From assembly GCA_013361095.1 (NCBI GenBank), contig JAATWA010000001.1:310001-374000 (forward strand): a stretch of DNA of 64,000 nucleotides. The letters are read 5' to 3'. Below are positions 34,586 through 44,777 of the stretch, in pieces. Numbering within the stretch: the stretch's first letter is position 1; every line of letters starts with the position of its first letter. A program made the translations under genes and the position numbers. The DNA comes from Pseudanabaena biceps (lineage in GTDB: Bacteria; Cyanobacteriota; Cyanobacteriia; Pseudanabaenales; Pseudanabaenaceae). The notes beneath the pieces are model-generated. The model was not told where the DNA came from. It worked only from the letters and a program-made list of their open reading frames with translations, and ran no database searches.

Positions 34586-34637
34586 AACCCCAAAAGAGTA
34601 AGGGAGGCGCTTCGCGCCTCCCTTACTCTTTTGGGGT
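34586..34637. terminator. Palindrome 7 bases past the gyrA stop
   Basis: Arms TAAACCCCAAAAGAGTAAGG and inverse with a GAGGCGCTTCGCGCCTC centre; probable gyrA terminator. Confidence 0.87.
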
Positions 34638-34643
34638 TATGTG

Positions 34644-37325
34644 TTATTCAGCTTCGCTTGATTCTTCAGGAACTTCAGCAATTTCAGAAACAGTAGAGAT
34701 CGCTGTGATATCAACACTTTGAATATCCACATCTTCTTGTTCCTCTTCTAATGCAGGGGGAACTAGAGTTGCACCCACGATCGCATCAGAAGCATCTATT
34801 CTTTGCAGACGCACACCCCGAGCAGTGCGAGACTGACAAGCGATCGCATCGGTAGACTGACGCATGACGATGCCGCGACTTGTGACAATCATCAATTCAT
34901 TTTGTTCATCGACTAAACAGAGAGAAGCGAGTTGATCTTGTCCAGATTTGAACTTAGTTACACGCAAGCCTTTACCTGCTCGTTTTTGAATACGGAACTG
35001 ACTCACAGGAACGCGCTTACCATAGCCGCCTCTAGTTACCACCAAGACCCAAGGACCTTGAGCTTTTTCAGTTTCAGGTTCAGCGTTTTCAACATTTTCA
35101 ATTTCGAGGTTTTCATCCTCATTGACAGTGATGGTCAAATCACTATCTTCTTCCAAACCTTCAACCTCTTCAATTTCTGCTAATCCTGCGGGGATAATGT
35201 CCATACTTACGATCAAATCATCGCCAGTAAGACGCATCGATCTCACGCCACGAGTATCGCGTCCCATGGGGCGCAACTGCTCATGATCAGTGCGGAAGCG
35301 GATTGACATTCCTTGCCGAGAACCAACGATGATCGTGTTATCGGCTTTAGCACGGCGTACCCACCGCAGTAAATCACCCTCTTCAAGGGCGATCGCAATT
35401 AGCCCGTTAGAACGAATATTGGCAAAAGCAGACAGTTTCGTTTTTTTGATATAGCCGCCAGCCGTGAGCATGACCAGATATTCATCATCGGTAAACTCAC
35501 TAATCGGCAATACCGTCGTAATTTTTTCATCGGCAGCGATCGGCAATAACTGCACCACCGCAGTGCCACGGGCGGCACGACCAGATTCAGGAACTTCGTA
35601 AGCCTTAACTCCGTAAACTTTGCCGCGATCAGTAAAGAAGAGAACTTTATCGTGACTACGGCAAGCAAAGAAATGGGCGATCGCATCATCATCTTTGACA
35701 TTGGCACTTGCCTTGCCGCGAGTAGCTCGGTTTTGGGCAGCGAAAGTATCTACAGGCATCCGCTTGATATAGCCCTGCTGTGTGACCATCACGATCGTTT
35801 CGCGATTGGCAATCAAGTCGGCAGTGTCAATATCACCTTCGTTGGGAAGAATGCGTGATCTGCGGGGAGACGCAAATTCAGTTTTGATTGCTTCTAATTC
35901 TTCACGAGTAATTGTCAGAATGCGATCGCGATTGGCGAGAATATGTTGTAAATCAGCAATCTTCTCAACTAACTGATTATGCTCATCATGAATTTTGTCA
36001 GCATCTTGAGCCGTTAAGCGGCGCAATTGCATCGCCAAAATTGCATCTGCTTGAGCTTCCGATAGTCCATAGCTCTCAATCAGTCCTGCCTTTGCCGAAC
36101 TACTATCATCCGCTCCCCGAATCAGAGCAATGACAGCATCCAAATGATTCAAGGCAATCAATAGACCTTGTAGTAGATGATCACGTTCTTCAGCTTTACG
36201 CAGTTCGTACTGAGTACGGCGGGTAATTACTTCGTAACGGAAGTCTAAAAATACTTGGAGGGCATGGCGCAGCGTCAGTGTAATCGGTTCGCCATCTACC
36301 AGCGCCAACATATTACAACTGAAGTTCGATTGCAGAGGTGTAGCTTTATAAAGGTTATTCAGAACTACTTTGGGATAAGCATCACGCTTGAGTTCGATTA
36401 CCAAACGCATTCCATCGCGATCGCTCTCATCACGAATATCGGAAATGCCATCAATTTTCTTCTCATTGACCATTTCCGCAATACGTTCAATTAACGCTGC
36501 TTTATTGGTTTGATATGGCATTTCCGTGATGATGATCGCCTCACGATCTTGTCTCCCAGGAGCCGAAATCGTCTCAAAGCTAGCTACTGCACGCATGGTC
36601 ACAGAACCACGCCCAGTAGTATAAGTTTCGCGAGCGCCATCAGTTCCCAAAATCAAGGCTCCCGTGGGGAAGTCAGGGCCGGGAATATATTGCATCAATT
36701 CCAAATCCGTTAGGCTCGGATCGGCAATTAAAGCAACTAATCCATCTACTAACTCAGCCAAGTTATGAGGTGGAATATTCGTTGCCATCCCCACGGCAAT
36801 ACCTGATGAGCCATTTAGTAATAATTGAGGAATCCTTGCGGGTAATACCAAAGGCTCCTGTTGTGAGCCATCATAGTTATCGCCAAAGTTGACCGTATCG
36901 CGCTCGATATCTTGGATTAGTCCAACTTGAGAAACCCGCGTCAATCGACATTCGGTATATCGCATGGCAGCAGCAGGATCATTATCTACCGATCCAAAGT
37001 TGCCATGACCATCAACAAGGCGATCGCGCATCGAAAAGTCCTGCGCCATCCGTACCAGAGCTTCATAAACGGCGGTGTCACCGTGGGGGTGATATTTACC
37101 AATTACGTCACCAACCACACGGGCGCATTTCCGAAATGGGCGCTCGGCGGTCATGCCCAACTCGTGCATGGCGTAGAGAATGCGACGATGTACGGGCTTG
37201 AGTCCATCACGAGCATCGGGTAGGGCGCGACCGACGATCACGCTCATGGCATATTCCAGATACGATCGCGACATTTCGCCGCGCAGGTCTGTAGGGATAA
37301 TGCGATCTTCTAAGATTTCAGTCAT
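34644..37325 (-). CDS. gyrA: DNA gyrase subunit A
   Basis: 893 residues. Full N-terminal breakage-reunion domain with the catalytic tyrosine in [12 protein letters not shown] (near residue 125) and the QRDR-type segment [15 protein letters not shown], where the position equal to E. coli Ser83 is Thr. The C-terminal beta-pinwheel follows, with the GyrA box degenerate as QKRAGKGLR near residue 760. An acidic tail ends the protein. It introduces negative supercoils with GyrB, whose gene is not here. Confidence 0.97.
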   Translation of the reverse strand: MTEILEDRIIPTDLRGEMSRSYLEYAMSVIVGRALPDARDGLKPVHRRILYAMHELGMTAERPFRKCARVVGDVIGKYHPHGDTAVYEALVRMAQDFSMRDRLVDGHGNFGSVDNDPAAAMRYTECRLTRVSQVGLIQDIERDTVNFGDNYDGSQQEPLVLPARIPQLLLNGSSGIAVGMATNIPPHNLAELVDGLVALIADPSLTDLELMQYIPGPDFPTGALILGTDGARETYTTGRGSVTMRAVASFETISAPGRQDREAIIITEMPYQTNKAALIERIAEMVNEKKIDGISDIRDESDRDGMRLVIELKRDAYPKVVLNNLYKATPLQSNFSCNMLALVDGEPITLTLRHALQVFLDFRYEVITRRTQYELRKAEERDHLLQGLLIALNHLDAVIALIRGADDSSSAKAGLIESYGLSEAQADAILAMQLRRLTAQDADKIHDEHNQLVEKIADLQHILANRDRILTITREELEAIKTEFASPRRSRILPNEGDIDTADLIANRETIVMVTQQGYIKRMPVDTFAAQNRATRGKASANVKDDDAIAHFFACRSHDKVLFFTDRGKVYGVKAYEVPESGRAARGTAVVQLLPIAADEKITTVLPISEFTDDEYLVMLTAGGYIKKTKLSAFANIRSNGLIAIALEEGDLLRWVRRAKADNTIIVGSRQGMSIRFRTDHEQLRPMGRDTRGVRSMRLTGDDLIVSMDIIPAGLAEIEEVEGLEEDSDLTITVNEDENLEIENVENAEPETEKAQGPWVLVVTRGGYGKRVPVSQFRIQKRAGKGLRVTKFKSGQDQLASLCLVDEQNELMIVTSRGIVMRQSTDAIACQSRTARGVRLQRIDASDAIVGATLVPPALEEEQEDVDIQSVDITAISTVSEIAEVPEESSEAE

Positions 37326-37503
37326 ATGCTAATCAAATTCTCCTTGCATGGCTTGGCATTGCTTGCCCCGCTTGCGATCGGCAATTATTACTAAGTGTCC
37401 TACTATTATAAAGCTTTGCGGGTTTACTGAGGATGACAAGACCTGATTTGTCGCGGTATATTTAGAATGCACGAGTTTAAACCATATAGAGGTTTATAAA
37501 TTG

Positions 37504-38082
37504 ATGCCACAGGTAATAGAGCTGATCGAGGATATTGCGAGATCGGCAAATCAGCATAATTCCGTTGTACCTAAAAGAGTGATGAATGCTTGGACTATGG
37601 GAGCGCAAGAACAACTAATTGCTGATGCAACAGTGATCGGCGATCGCTTATTAGTTCTTAGCTGTGCTATGGAAAAGTTAGAGGTTCCTTTTGATTCCTT
37701 ATCAGCATTAAAACGTATTGCCATCGATGATCGCAGCAACTTTGCTATTGATGATGATGGTAGCTGTCTATATTGGGAAAGTGCTGATATTCATCTCGAT
37801 CTTGATTCTTTTCGTTATGCCACCGATCCTGCATGGAAGCAGAAGTTTGATTCTCTTAAGTCAGAGCATAATCAAGTTTTTGGTAAGGCGATCGCCACTT
37901 TACGAAAGCAACATAAACTACGTCAGTCAGATATTATTGGTTTAAGCGATCGTCAAGTACGGCGGATTGAGCAGGGTGATGGGAGTACAAAGGTTGATAC
38001 GTTAAGGTTGTTTGCTAAGGCTCACGGTATGGAGTTGGATGCTTATCTTGATGCTGTTGCTAATGCGATCGCTAATCTATGA
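37504..38082 (+). CDS. XRE-family regulator with N-terminal DUF2442-like domain
   Basis: 192 residues from ATG 37504. Residues about 30-105 resemble DUF2442 (IGDRLLVLSCAMEKLEVPFD, then RSNFAIDDDGSCLYWESADIH). The C-terminal 65 residues form an XRE helix-turn-helix (IATLRKQHKLRQSDIIGLSD, RQVRRIEQG). Such fusions are likely autoregulated DNA-binding proteins, often tied to a small cassette. The gene is divergent from gyrA, with a small ORF following at 38169. Confidence 0.82.
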   Translation: MPQVIELIEDIARSANQHNSVVPKRVMNAWTMGAQEQLIADATVIGDRLLVLSCAMEKLEVPFDSLSALKRIAIDDRSNFAIDDDGSCLYWESADIHLDLDSFRYATDPAWKQKFDSLKSEHNQVFGKAIATLRKQHKLRQSDIIGLSDRQVRRIEQGDGSTKVDTLRLFAKAHGMELDAYLDAVANAIANL

Positions 38083-38168
38083 GCAGATTTAGTCTAGGCT
38101 TTAAAGTTAGCTTTGGGTGAGATGGTTTACACTGGGATATAAGCTTGATAATCATTGGAGGACTTGAG

Positions 38169-38405
38169 ATGCTTGCCGATAGAATGTTGCACGTTTCGCC
38201 TGAATCATTTCGGAATAGGTTAAAGAGTTATCCTGATTGGGACAAGCATGCTCAGTCTGGTTTAGCTGTGAAGTTTTTAGAGAAAAGAAGACAAAGAATT
38301 GCTCAAATGAATGAAGTGGATATCCAAGATGCGGAAATTGCTTTTGAACGTTTTAAGGTAAGTATTAATAGCGATCGCCCAGATAATGCAAAACTCTATT
38401 TATAA
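38169..38405 (+). CDS. Small protein of unknown function downstream of the XRE gene
   Basis: 78 residues from ATG 38169 (MLADRMLHVSPESFRNRLKS), with GGAGG about 8 bases upstream. The sequence is basic and helical (KFLEKRRQRIAQMNEVDIQD). No family was recognised. A TTG start at 38145 is less likely. It may form a unit with the XRE regulator. Confidence 0.6.
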   Translation: MLADRMLHVSPESFRNRLKSYPDWDKHAQSGLAVKFLEKRRQRIAQMNEVDIQDAEIAFERFKVSINSDRPDNAKLYL

Positions 38406-38718
38406 CTTTTAGGATTCAACTGGAATTTGATTAATATCGAATCCCAGCAAGTGCGGTATGAGAAAATCTTTCTAAATTTGCTTCCTAACTGAGTAAAAAT
38501 AGTATTGAACAAATAAGACTTATATTACACAATAGAGAATTCAGTGTTGATGATTTTGGTATGAAATAAATATTTCTGAAATCTTAAAAACGAGATTGAG
38601 ACTACCTCTGTAATTCTAAGCCCTAACTATTTCGCACTCAAATCAGCAGCGCCGAAAATTTTTATTAAAATCTCAACTAAATTTAAATGGGATATTGTTT
38701 GTCACTTACTCAAAGATT
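38406..38718. other. AT-rich spacer before the ATPase gene
   Basis: A 313-base gap with no ORF, palindrome or repeat that I can recognise. It presumably carries the promoter of the ATPase/TOPRIM pair. Confidence 0.5.
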
Positions 38719-40257
38719 ATGCTTACACGTTTAAAGATATCTGGCTTTAAAAACCTAATGGATGTGGATATCCGATTTTCCCCATTTACCTGTATTGCTG
38801 GAGCTAATGGGGTAGGCAAGTCCAATCTTTTCGATGCTATTCAATTTCTGAGTGCGTTGAGTGATAACTCTTTGATAGAAGCCACTCGCTCAGTTAGAGC
38901 TTATGACGTAAGGAATGTTTTTCATCATATCGGAGATGAATATGATACAGAAATGAGCTTTGAAGTAGAAATGCTTATACCTAGTAAAGGTATAGATGAT
39001 TTAGGGCAAGAGGCAAAAGCTAGTAGTACCTTCCTCCGATATACATTGATCCTTGCGTATCGTTCTGAACAGAGCTTTTCTAAGCCTTTAGGCTCTCTAG
39101 AAATCCTCAAGGAAGAGCTTGTCCCTGTTAATAAATCTGACATTTCTAAAAGCCTTATTTTTGCCTACTCTAAACAATGGATTGATTCTTTGTTCATAAC
39201 CAGACCTTATGGGAAATACATCTCTACAGAAGGAGAGAAAAGTGATGCTAATAGAACAATTAAAATGCATCAAGATGTTAGTATTACTAGTCAAAATAAA
39301 AGTAATGGAGAGAGGACAAGAAAATTTTTCGCAAGAACATTACCAAAAACAGTTCTTTCAGAGTCGAACGCTTTTGAAAGTCCAACAGCATTATTAGCTA
39401 AAAGAGAAATGCAATCATGGCGTGTTTTTGAACTTGATCCTTCCTCCATAAGAAGATCAGACAGTTTTACATCTGAACCTATAATAGACAGTTATGGTTC
39501 TCATCTACCTTCCACATTATATCGTCTTGCTATGTTTGATAGAGAGGAAAGTCTAGATCATAAATCGATAGATGCATCTCAACAGCAAGTATATTCTCAA
39601 GTTGCTAATATTTTGTCTGAGTTAATTAGCGATGTTAAGAGTGTCAGTATAGATCGCGATGAGAAACGGCAACTTCTAACTTTATTTGTCCAAGACCGTT
39701 ATGGTACATCTCATTCTGCCATAGCCTTAAGTGATGGAACTTTAAAATTTATTGCTCTAGCTGTACTTACGCTTGATCCTGAAGTTCAAGGTTTACTTTG
39801 TTTAGAAGAACCTGAAAATGGTATTCACCCTGAACGCATACCTGCAATTTTAAAGCTCCTACAGAGCATTGCTACAGATGTCAATGAACCAGTTGATATC
39901 GATAATCCCCTGCGTCAAGTCATAATTAATACACATTCTCCTGCGGTTGTATTGCAAGTCCCAGACGATAGTCTTGTTATTGCAGAGTTAAAAGAGATAG
40001 TTAATAATCATAAACGATATAAAGGAGTTAGATTTAGTTGTTTAGACAATACTTGGCGGACTAAAGATGAGACAACAAATATTGTCGCAAAAGGTAGGCT
40101 ACTTGGTTATCTTAATCCAGTAGCTTCTCATGAAGAGAGTAATACTTATAGTAATGAGAGTTATAAATCTAAATCCAAGAAAAAAACTAGAGTAGTAGAT
40201 AGAGACGACATACAGCCATATATCACTGGATTGATGGAGACTATTTTAGATTCATGA
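38719..40257 (+). CDS. AAA15/OLD-like ATPase (SMC/RecF-type) of a putative defence pair
   Basis: 512 residues from ATG 38719 (MLTRLKISGFKNLMDVDIRF); the frame is open to 38695. Walker A AGANGVGKSN (residues 27-36), ABC signature ALSDGT near 337, Walker B LLCLEEPENGIHPER near 360 and a switch histidine in INTHSP near 403 are intact. A variable, Ser/Lys-rich region (about 90-260) separates the two halves, as in AAA15 ATPases of OLD, PARIS and Septu-type systems. The gene ends in ATGA overlapping the TOPRIM-like gene. It lies between an R-M pair and toxin-antitoxin remnants. Confidence 0.85.
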   Translation: MLTRLKISGFKNLMDVDIRFSPFTCIAGANGVGKSNLFDAIQFLSALSDNSLIEATRSVRAYDVRNVFHHIGDEYDTEMSFEVEMLIPSKGIDDLGQEAKASSTFLRYTLILAYRSEQSFSKPLGSLEILKEELVPVNKSDISKSLIFAYSKQWIDSLFITRPYGKYISTEGEKSDANRTIKMHQDVSITSQNKSNGERTRKFFARTLPKTVLSESNAFESPTALLAKREMQSWRVFELDPSSIRRSDSFTSEPIIDSYGSHLPSTLYRLAMFDREESLDHKSIDASQQQVYSQVANILSELISDVKSVSIDRDEKRQLLTLFVQDRYGTSHSAIALSDGTLKFIALAVLTLDPEVQGLLCLEEPENGIHPERIPAILKLLQSIATDVNEPVDIDNPLRQVIINTHSPAVVLQVPDDSLVIAELKEIVNNHKRYKGVRFSCLDNTWRTKDETTNIVAKGRLLGYLNPVASHEESNTYSNESYKSKSKKKTRVVDRDDIQPYITGLMETILDS

Positions 40258-40901
40258 ATGATTTCAAATTTACATTAATTGCAGATGGTCGTACCGATGA
40301 CGCTTTGATGCCAATTTTAAGGTGGCTTTTAATCGACTTAGGAGTTAATAATCCTGAACCACAATTACCAATTCTGGGTAATTTACGAAATCCTCCCAAA
40401 AAATTACAAGATAAAATTGCAATTGCTCTAGATTTATTTCCATGTGATATTTTGTTTGTTCACCGAGATGGTGAATCCGACGAGAACCCTATTGAAAATC
40501 GGACAAAGGAAATTCGCAGGGCAGAGAAGCTTGTAAAAAAGACATTACCGCCAATAGTCTGTGTCATTCCTATCAGGATGATTGAATCTTGGCTTCTCTT
40601 TAATGAAGATGCAATTCGGAAAGTGGTAGGAAATTCTAAAGGTACGCAGAAATTAAGTTTACCAAAAATCTCTGAAATTGAAACAATATCTGATCCAAAA
40701 GCAAAACTAGAGAAGCTTCTAATTGATGCAAGCTTTCCAAGTAGACGAGGCAAAAAAGTTAATATCCCTTCTAACTATTGCGTTAGAGTCGCTGAGATGA
40801 TTGACGACTTTGAGCCATTAAGAGATTTATTAGCTTTCCAAGAGTTAGAAAAAGAGATTAAAAAAACATTAACAAATCATTTTTCTGATTTATTAAGTTA
40901 G
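40254..40901 (+). CDS. DUF4276/TOPRIM-like partner of the ATPase
   Basis: 215 residues. N-terminal FTLIADGRTDDAL matches the start of a TOPRIM-like domain with Asp where an EGxTE-type Glu is usual. Residues 65-77 (DILFVHRDGESDE) supply the RD-x-(D/E) acidic motif and 106-115 (PIRMIESWLL) a conserved Glu. The family resembles DUF4276/RloB proteins that pair with AAA15 ATPases. It could be a nuclease or effector triggered by the ATPase. The four-base overlap (ATGA) with the ATPase gene makes them an operon. Confidence 0.75.
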   Translation: MNDFKFTLIADGRTDDALMPILRWLLIDLGVNNPEPQLPILGNLRNPPKKLQDKIAIALDLFPCDILFVHRDGESDENPIENRTKEIRRAEKLVKKTLPPIVCVIPIRMIESWLLFNEDAIRKVVGNSKGTQKLSLPKISEIETISDPKAKLEKLLIDASFPSRRGKKVNIPSNYCVRVAEMIDDFEPLRDLLAFQELEKEIKKTLTNHFSDLLS

Positions 40902-41144
40902 TGTATTTGCTCAAAGTACGAATTTATAAGTATGATGCTTTTTGAGAAAATCTTCATCTTTCTATGTATCAGTCATTGTTATCTCACTATTGCGATTATT
41001 CATCAACCAGTCTACTAAATTATTCACACCTGTTCGTGGCGATCGCGCTCATGACATATTTTTAGAGCGATCGCTTGACACTGCTTGCCCCACCAACCTA
41101 AATTAGCCAATGCTATCATTGACATCATCAATATGATTGCAAAG

Positions 41145-41426
41145 ATGGCAAACATTACGATTCAGAATTTGGATGATGCGTTCAAGGCAAAACTGCGGAT
41201 TAGAGCAGCGCGGTTGGGGCGTTCTATGGAAGAAGAGGTGCGGGTGATCCTCAAGAATGTTCTTGCCCAAGAAGATACTCCCAAGAGTCTTGGTGAATCT
41301 ATCCATCAGCACTTTGCAAATTTAGGTGGATTTGATTTGCCCTCAATTGAGAGAGAACCTATTCGCGATCGCCCATTATTCGGGGATGTATGCAAAGTTA
41401 ACTTCATCTCGGCGACAAATTGGTAA
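41145..41426 (+). CDS. fitA: FitA-like antitoxin fused to foreign C-terminus
   Basis: 93 residues from ATG 41145 (MANITIQNLDDAFKAKLRIR). The ribbon-helix-helix N-terminus and RSMEEEVRVILKNVL helix match FitA/VapB antitoxins. After RDRPLF the family ends, but the frame continues with GDVCKVNFISATNW, which is read from the toxin gene in the wrong frame. This shows that a deletion has joined fitA to the interior of fitB. DNA binding may persist, but there is no intact toxin. Confidence 0.8.
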   Translation: MANITIQNLDDAFKAKLRIRAARLGRSMEEEVRVILKNVLAQEDTPKSLGESIHQHFANLGGFDLPSIEREPIRDRPLFGDVCKVNFISATNW

Positions 41427-41559
41427 ACCGATCGCTCAAGCTGACGCTCAAATTGCGGTGATCGCTCTTTCTAAAAATGCAGTATTAGCAACTCGCAATA
41501 TTTTAGATTTTAGCGACATTCAGTTATCTCTAGTCGATCCTTGGGATAAGGCAACATAG
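41386..41559 (+). pseudogene. fitB: C-terminal remnant of a FitB-like PIN toxin
   Basis: The frame MYAKLTSSRRQIGKPIAQAD, AQIAVIALSKNAVLATRN, LDFSDIQLSLVDPW is the C-terminal third of a PIN-domain RNase (A-D-A-x-I-A-x-I-A then L-A-T-R-N-x-x-D-F). The first two-thirds, including the LDTN metal-binding Asp, is missing. The piece overlaps the end of fitA in another frame, as expected from an internal deletion. Confidence 0.8.
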
Positions 41560-41691
41560 ACTAAAAAATACAGTCCTGAAGGTATACAGCCGCATCGGTC
41601 GGGGAAAATGGCTAGTTTAGATTTTCCGTTATTATCAAATTTTCTTATCCAACAATTGTGACACATTAAGTAGCTCAGCATAGTTATAAAC

Positions 41692-41748
41692 TAAACCCAG
41701 ATTGCCGTGATGTCCGCTACGCGGACATCACGGCAATCTGGGTTTTAG
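41692..41748. terminator. 57-base palindrome 12 bases past the SulP gene
   Basis: Perfect arms CTAAACCCAGATTGCCGTGA with GTCCGCTACGCGGAC centre; probable SulP terminator, shared with the convergent fitAB remnant. Confidence 0.88.
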
Positions 41749-41759
41749 GTTTACTTTTA

Positions 41760-43514
41760 CTAATCGTTCCAATCATGCCACTCGACTTGATTTGCAGATA
41801 GATATCCATCTACACCCTGACCAATTGTAGGAAAAAAGCTATCCACTCCTAGCTTATTAAATAATCCATAGCGTTTGAGTCGATCCTTCGTTGGGCCTTT
41901 CATAGCAGCAAAACATAGTTCTATTCCCGCTTGGCAAAGGTTTTTATCTAGTTCCGCGATCGCATCTGCTGCGGTGAGATCAATATCTGTAACTGCTTCT
42001 GCGGCAACTAATACCCAATTTGTTGGTGTTGGGGCAGCCATCACCGCCGTAACTATGCGATCGCTAAAGGTTGATGCATTAGCAAAAAACAATGGTGCAT
42101 CCCAACGGAAAATCACTAATCCTGGAATGCGTTTTGCCTCAGGATGTCGCAAAATATCGTGATAGCCTTTAATGCCATCAACACGCCCCAGCACTGCATA
42201 GTGAGGTCGCCAAGCATCTACAACAAAAGCCAAGAAAGCTAAACCCACCGCCGCTAAGATTCCCTGAATTACGCCCATCGACAATACGCCCGCAAAGCAA
42301 ATAATTGATAGAAAAAATTCTGATCTTCTTAATTGATAGAGACGAAGAGTTTCGGGAATTTCAAATATTGATAACCCTGCGGAGATCACAATGGCACTCA
42401 GCGCTGCTTGGGGTAGATTTTGTAGCAGGTTAGGGGCAAACATTAATAAAATCGCAATACAAATTGCACCCACGAGTCCAGTAATTTGAGTTTTCGAGCC
42501 TGCGGCTTCAGCAACAGGTGTGCGGGTAGCGCTACTACTCACTGCAAATCCCTGAAATAATCCCGATGCGATATTGGCAACCCCCAATGCGATTAACTCT
42601 TGATTTCGATCAACTCTATATCCGCCTCTAATTGCAAAAGTGCGCGATAGCAAACTTAAATCTGTAAACGACACCACCGCGATCGCAAATGCCGCAAATA
42701 GTAATTGCTTAAATTCAACAGGTGCGATCGCAGGGATCTGAAAAGCGGGTAGTCCTTGTGGCAATAAGCCGACCACCAAAATCCCTGTCTGTTGCGGTAA
42801 ATCAAAAACAGAGCTAACTATGGTTGAAGCAATTACAGCGATTAAAACCCCCGAAATTTTAGGCGCGACTTTTTTTAATCCCAAAATCACGACTAGACAA
42901 GCTACACCAATTGCCAGAGATGTATAGTTGGTTTTCTGATCTTGCACAGATTGAATAAAGCCAAGTATCTCTTGCCAAGCATTTTGCCCATTTACCGAAA
43001 ATCCAAAAATCTTTGGTGTTTGTCCCAACAAAATTGCCATCGCAATACCATTGAGATAGCCATAGCGAATGGGTTTAGAAAGTAACTCCGTAATAAAGCC
43101 AAACTGGGCTAACCCAGCGACAATACACATCGCTCCCGCAAAAATCGATAAAATGCCTGCGATCGCGATCGCCTTAGTCGGATCACCGCCCGACAAAGGA
43201 AGCACCGTCGCCGAGATCAACGGAATCAAAGCCGAGTCGGGGCCCAACACCAAAATCCGACTAGGACCAAAAATTGTATAGGCTACCAAAGGCACAATCG
43301 TGGCATAGAGTCCATAAATTGCGGGTATACCTGCGGCTTCGGCATACCCCATGCCTGCGGGAATCAAGATTGCTGTTAGCACCAGTCCCGCGCTAATGTC
43401 TTGAAAAAGGTAAGCAAATTTATAGTTTTTTAATATAGAAATAATCGGAAGCCAGCGAGATATTCCTCTAGGACTGTTATTAAACGAAGTAATCAAGGAA
43501 GACTTGGTCAACAA
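41760..43514 (-). CDS. SulP-family anion transporter
   Basis: 584 residues. About 11-14 transmembrane helices in the first 430 residues and a STAS domain in the last 140 (VIFRWDAPLFFANASTFSDR, then TDIDLTAADAIAEL). The SulP signature segment LIPAGMGYAEAAGIPAIYGLY is present near residues 50-70. Cyanobacterial members include the Na+/HCO3- transporter BicA and sulfate carriers; which substrate applies cannot be decided from sequence alone. Confidence 0.92.
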   Translation of the reverse strand: MLTKSSLITSFNNSPRGISRWLPIISILKNYKFAYLFQDISAGLVLTAILIPAGMGYAEAAGIPAIYGLYATIVPLVAYTIFGPSRILVLGPDSALIPLISATVLPLSGGDPTKAIAIAGILSIFAGAMCIVAGLAQFGFITELLSKPIRYGYLNGIAMAILLGQTPKIFGFSVNGQNAWQEILGFIQSVQDQKTNYTSLAIGVACLVVILGLKKVAPKISGVLIAVIASTIVSSVFDLPQQTGILVVGLLPQGLPAFQIPAIAPVEFKQLLFAAFAIAVVSFTDLSLLSRTFAIRGGYRVDRNQELIALGVANIASGLFQGFAVSSSATRTPVAEAAGSKTQITGLVGAICIAILLMFAPNLLQNLPQAALSAIVISAGLSIFEIPETLRLYQLRRSEFFLSIICFAGVLSMGVIQGILAAVGLAFLAFVVDAWRPHYAVLGRVDGIKGYHDILRHPEAKRIPGLVIFRWDAPLFFANASTFSDRIVTAVMAAPTPTNWVLVAAEAVTDIDLTAADAIAELDKNLCQAGIELCFAAMKGPTKDRLKRYGLFNKLGVDSFFPTIGQGVDGYLSANQVEWHDWND

Positions 43515-43571
43515 TTCACCTCTTTAATTTTTTGTTGTTCTTGGAACATACAGTCTATCGAGTCTTTATGT

Positions 43572-43626
43572 TCCAAGAGAGCTTTTGAAAGGTTGGCAAA
43601 GCCAACCTTTCAAAAGTTCTCTTGGG
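43572..43626. repeat. Palindrome upstream of the SulP gene
   Basis: Arms TTCCAAGAGAGCTTTTGAAA and inverse around GGTTGGCAAAGCCAACC. It combines the CCAAGAGAG arm of one family with the TTTGAAAG arm of another. One mismatch. Confidence 0.8.
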
Positions 43627-43861
43627 TTTTCATCAGATTAGCTAAAAACTTTACTTGTTCAGCGAATAAGCGCAATTTCTTGTTAATTGCGCTCACGAAT
43701 CAAAATCAGTATGAGAATTGCTGAAATCACAGAAACCTTTTGCATTTCCATCAAGTCATTACTTAGAATAGGAATATTTATTGGGAATATTTTTTAATCA
43801 TAAAAATATCGCCACTAGAACGGGGGACTTACACTTTACTCATATAAACCTCTTGAATCCC

Positions 43862-44680
43862 ATGAACCACCAACTCATCCCACTTGCCAAGTTTTTACAG
43901 AAAACTATTTACTTTTCCGCAGCCGCGATCGCCATGTCCATTCCCCTAGTGGCTCAAGCCCAGATTGTACCTGTAGAAACTACACCCAATCCCAACCCAT
44001 CTACAACGCCATCAACCCTACCTCCCGAAAATCCTAACGATAAAGCCGCTAACCCCACTGACAATAAAAATGCGCGATTTAGCTGCCAAGTTCGGGAAGG
44101 TCAATATATTGTGGTTTATCAACCTAAGAGCCAACCTCAGAAATACTTTCCTTGGGCGGCTCCCAGTACGATGGGTGATGGATGGTCACCAGAACGTCGC
44201 TGCAACGAAATTAGTCGCCGTCTAGAGCTATACCGTCCCGATGGTTTGCTAGAAATGCGAACCAGTATGGAAAATGGCTATAACGTAATCTGTGCCACCA
44301 CTGACAAAAACTCAGCCTGTCGAATTGTCTTGACTGTGCCAAATGGTCAAGATCCGATCGCCACTCGCGATCGCGTATTTGGCAACCTATCCACTGCTGA
44401 TAGTGGACAACAAACCACCGCCGTCAATACCTTTGGTAGTCGCCGTAATGGTGCTGGTACTTTAGGTAGCATTACAAATGATTTGGGCTTGGGGAGAGAC
44501 TTATCTAATGTGCTTGGTTCGATATTATCAAGCGATCGCCCTATGTCCAGATCCAACAGCAGCAATCTATATCTCAAGCCATTCCTCGATCCTAGTGATG
44601 GCGGCACTGGCTCAAATTTAAATAATAGTGGCTTTACTGGCGATCGCGGTCGCAGATTAAATCCAGATAATTTCCGTTAA
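43862..44680 (+). CDS. COP23-domain secreted protein
   Basis: 272 residues from ATG 43862 (MNHQLIPLAKFLQKTIYFSA); the open frame extends back to 43781. A signal peptide ends near VAQAQ (residue 34). A Pro/Thr/Asn-rich linker precedes the COP23 domain: RFSCQVREGQYIVVYQP, WAAPSTMGDGWSPERRCNEIS, YNVICATTDKNSACRIVL. Four cysteines probably form disulfides. COP23 is named for a 23 kDa circadian-oscillating protein; function is unknown. A palindrome begins at its stop codon. Confidence 0.85.
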   Translation: MNHQLIPLAKFLQKTIYFSAAAIAMSIPLVAQAQIVPVETTPNPNPSTTPSTLPPENPNDKAANPTDNKNARFSCQVREGQYIVVYQPKSQPQKYFPWAAPSTMGDGWSPERRCNEISRRLELYRPDGLLEMRTSMENGYNVICATTDKNSACRIVLTVPNGQDPIATRDRVFGNLSTADSGQQTTAVNTFGSRRNGAGTLGSITNDLGLGRDLSNVLGSILSSDRPMSRSNSSNLYLKPFLDPSDGGTGSNLNNSGFTGDRGRRLNPDNFR

Positions 44681-44730
44681 AACCAAAAAGGATTGACTGC
44701 GCTAAGCGCAGTCAATCCTTTTTGGTTTTT
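44679..44730. terminator. Palindrome starting in the COP23 stop codon
   Basis: AAAACCAAAAAGGATTGACT and inverse with a GCGCTAAGCGC centre. A T run follows. It is between two convergent genes (COP23 and pgk) and acts for either strand. Confidence 0.9.
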
Positions 44731-44740
44731 GTCACACTTT

Positions 44741-44773
44741 AAAGCTGAAAATGGCGGAGCCATTTTCAGCTTT
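44741..44773. terminator. Palindrome 5 bases past the pgk stop
   Basis: AAAGCTGAAAATGGC / GCCATTTTCAGCTTT with a GGA centre. Second terminator between COP23 and pgk. Confidence 0.85.
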
Positions 44774-44777
44774 GCTT

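Noticed and set aside
38695..38718. Upstream start of the ATPase at a non-ATG codon
   Set aside because: ATG 38719 places the conserved strand directly at the N-terminus as in related ATPases.
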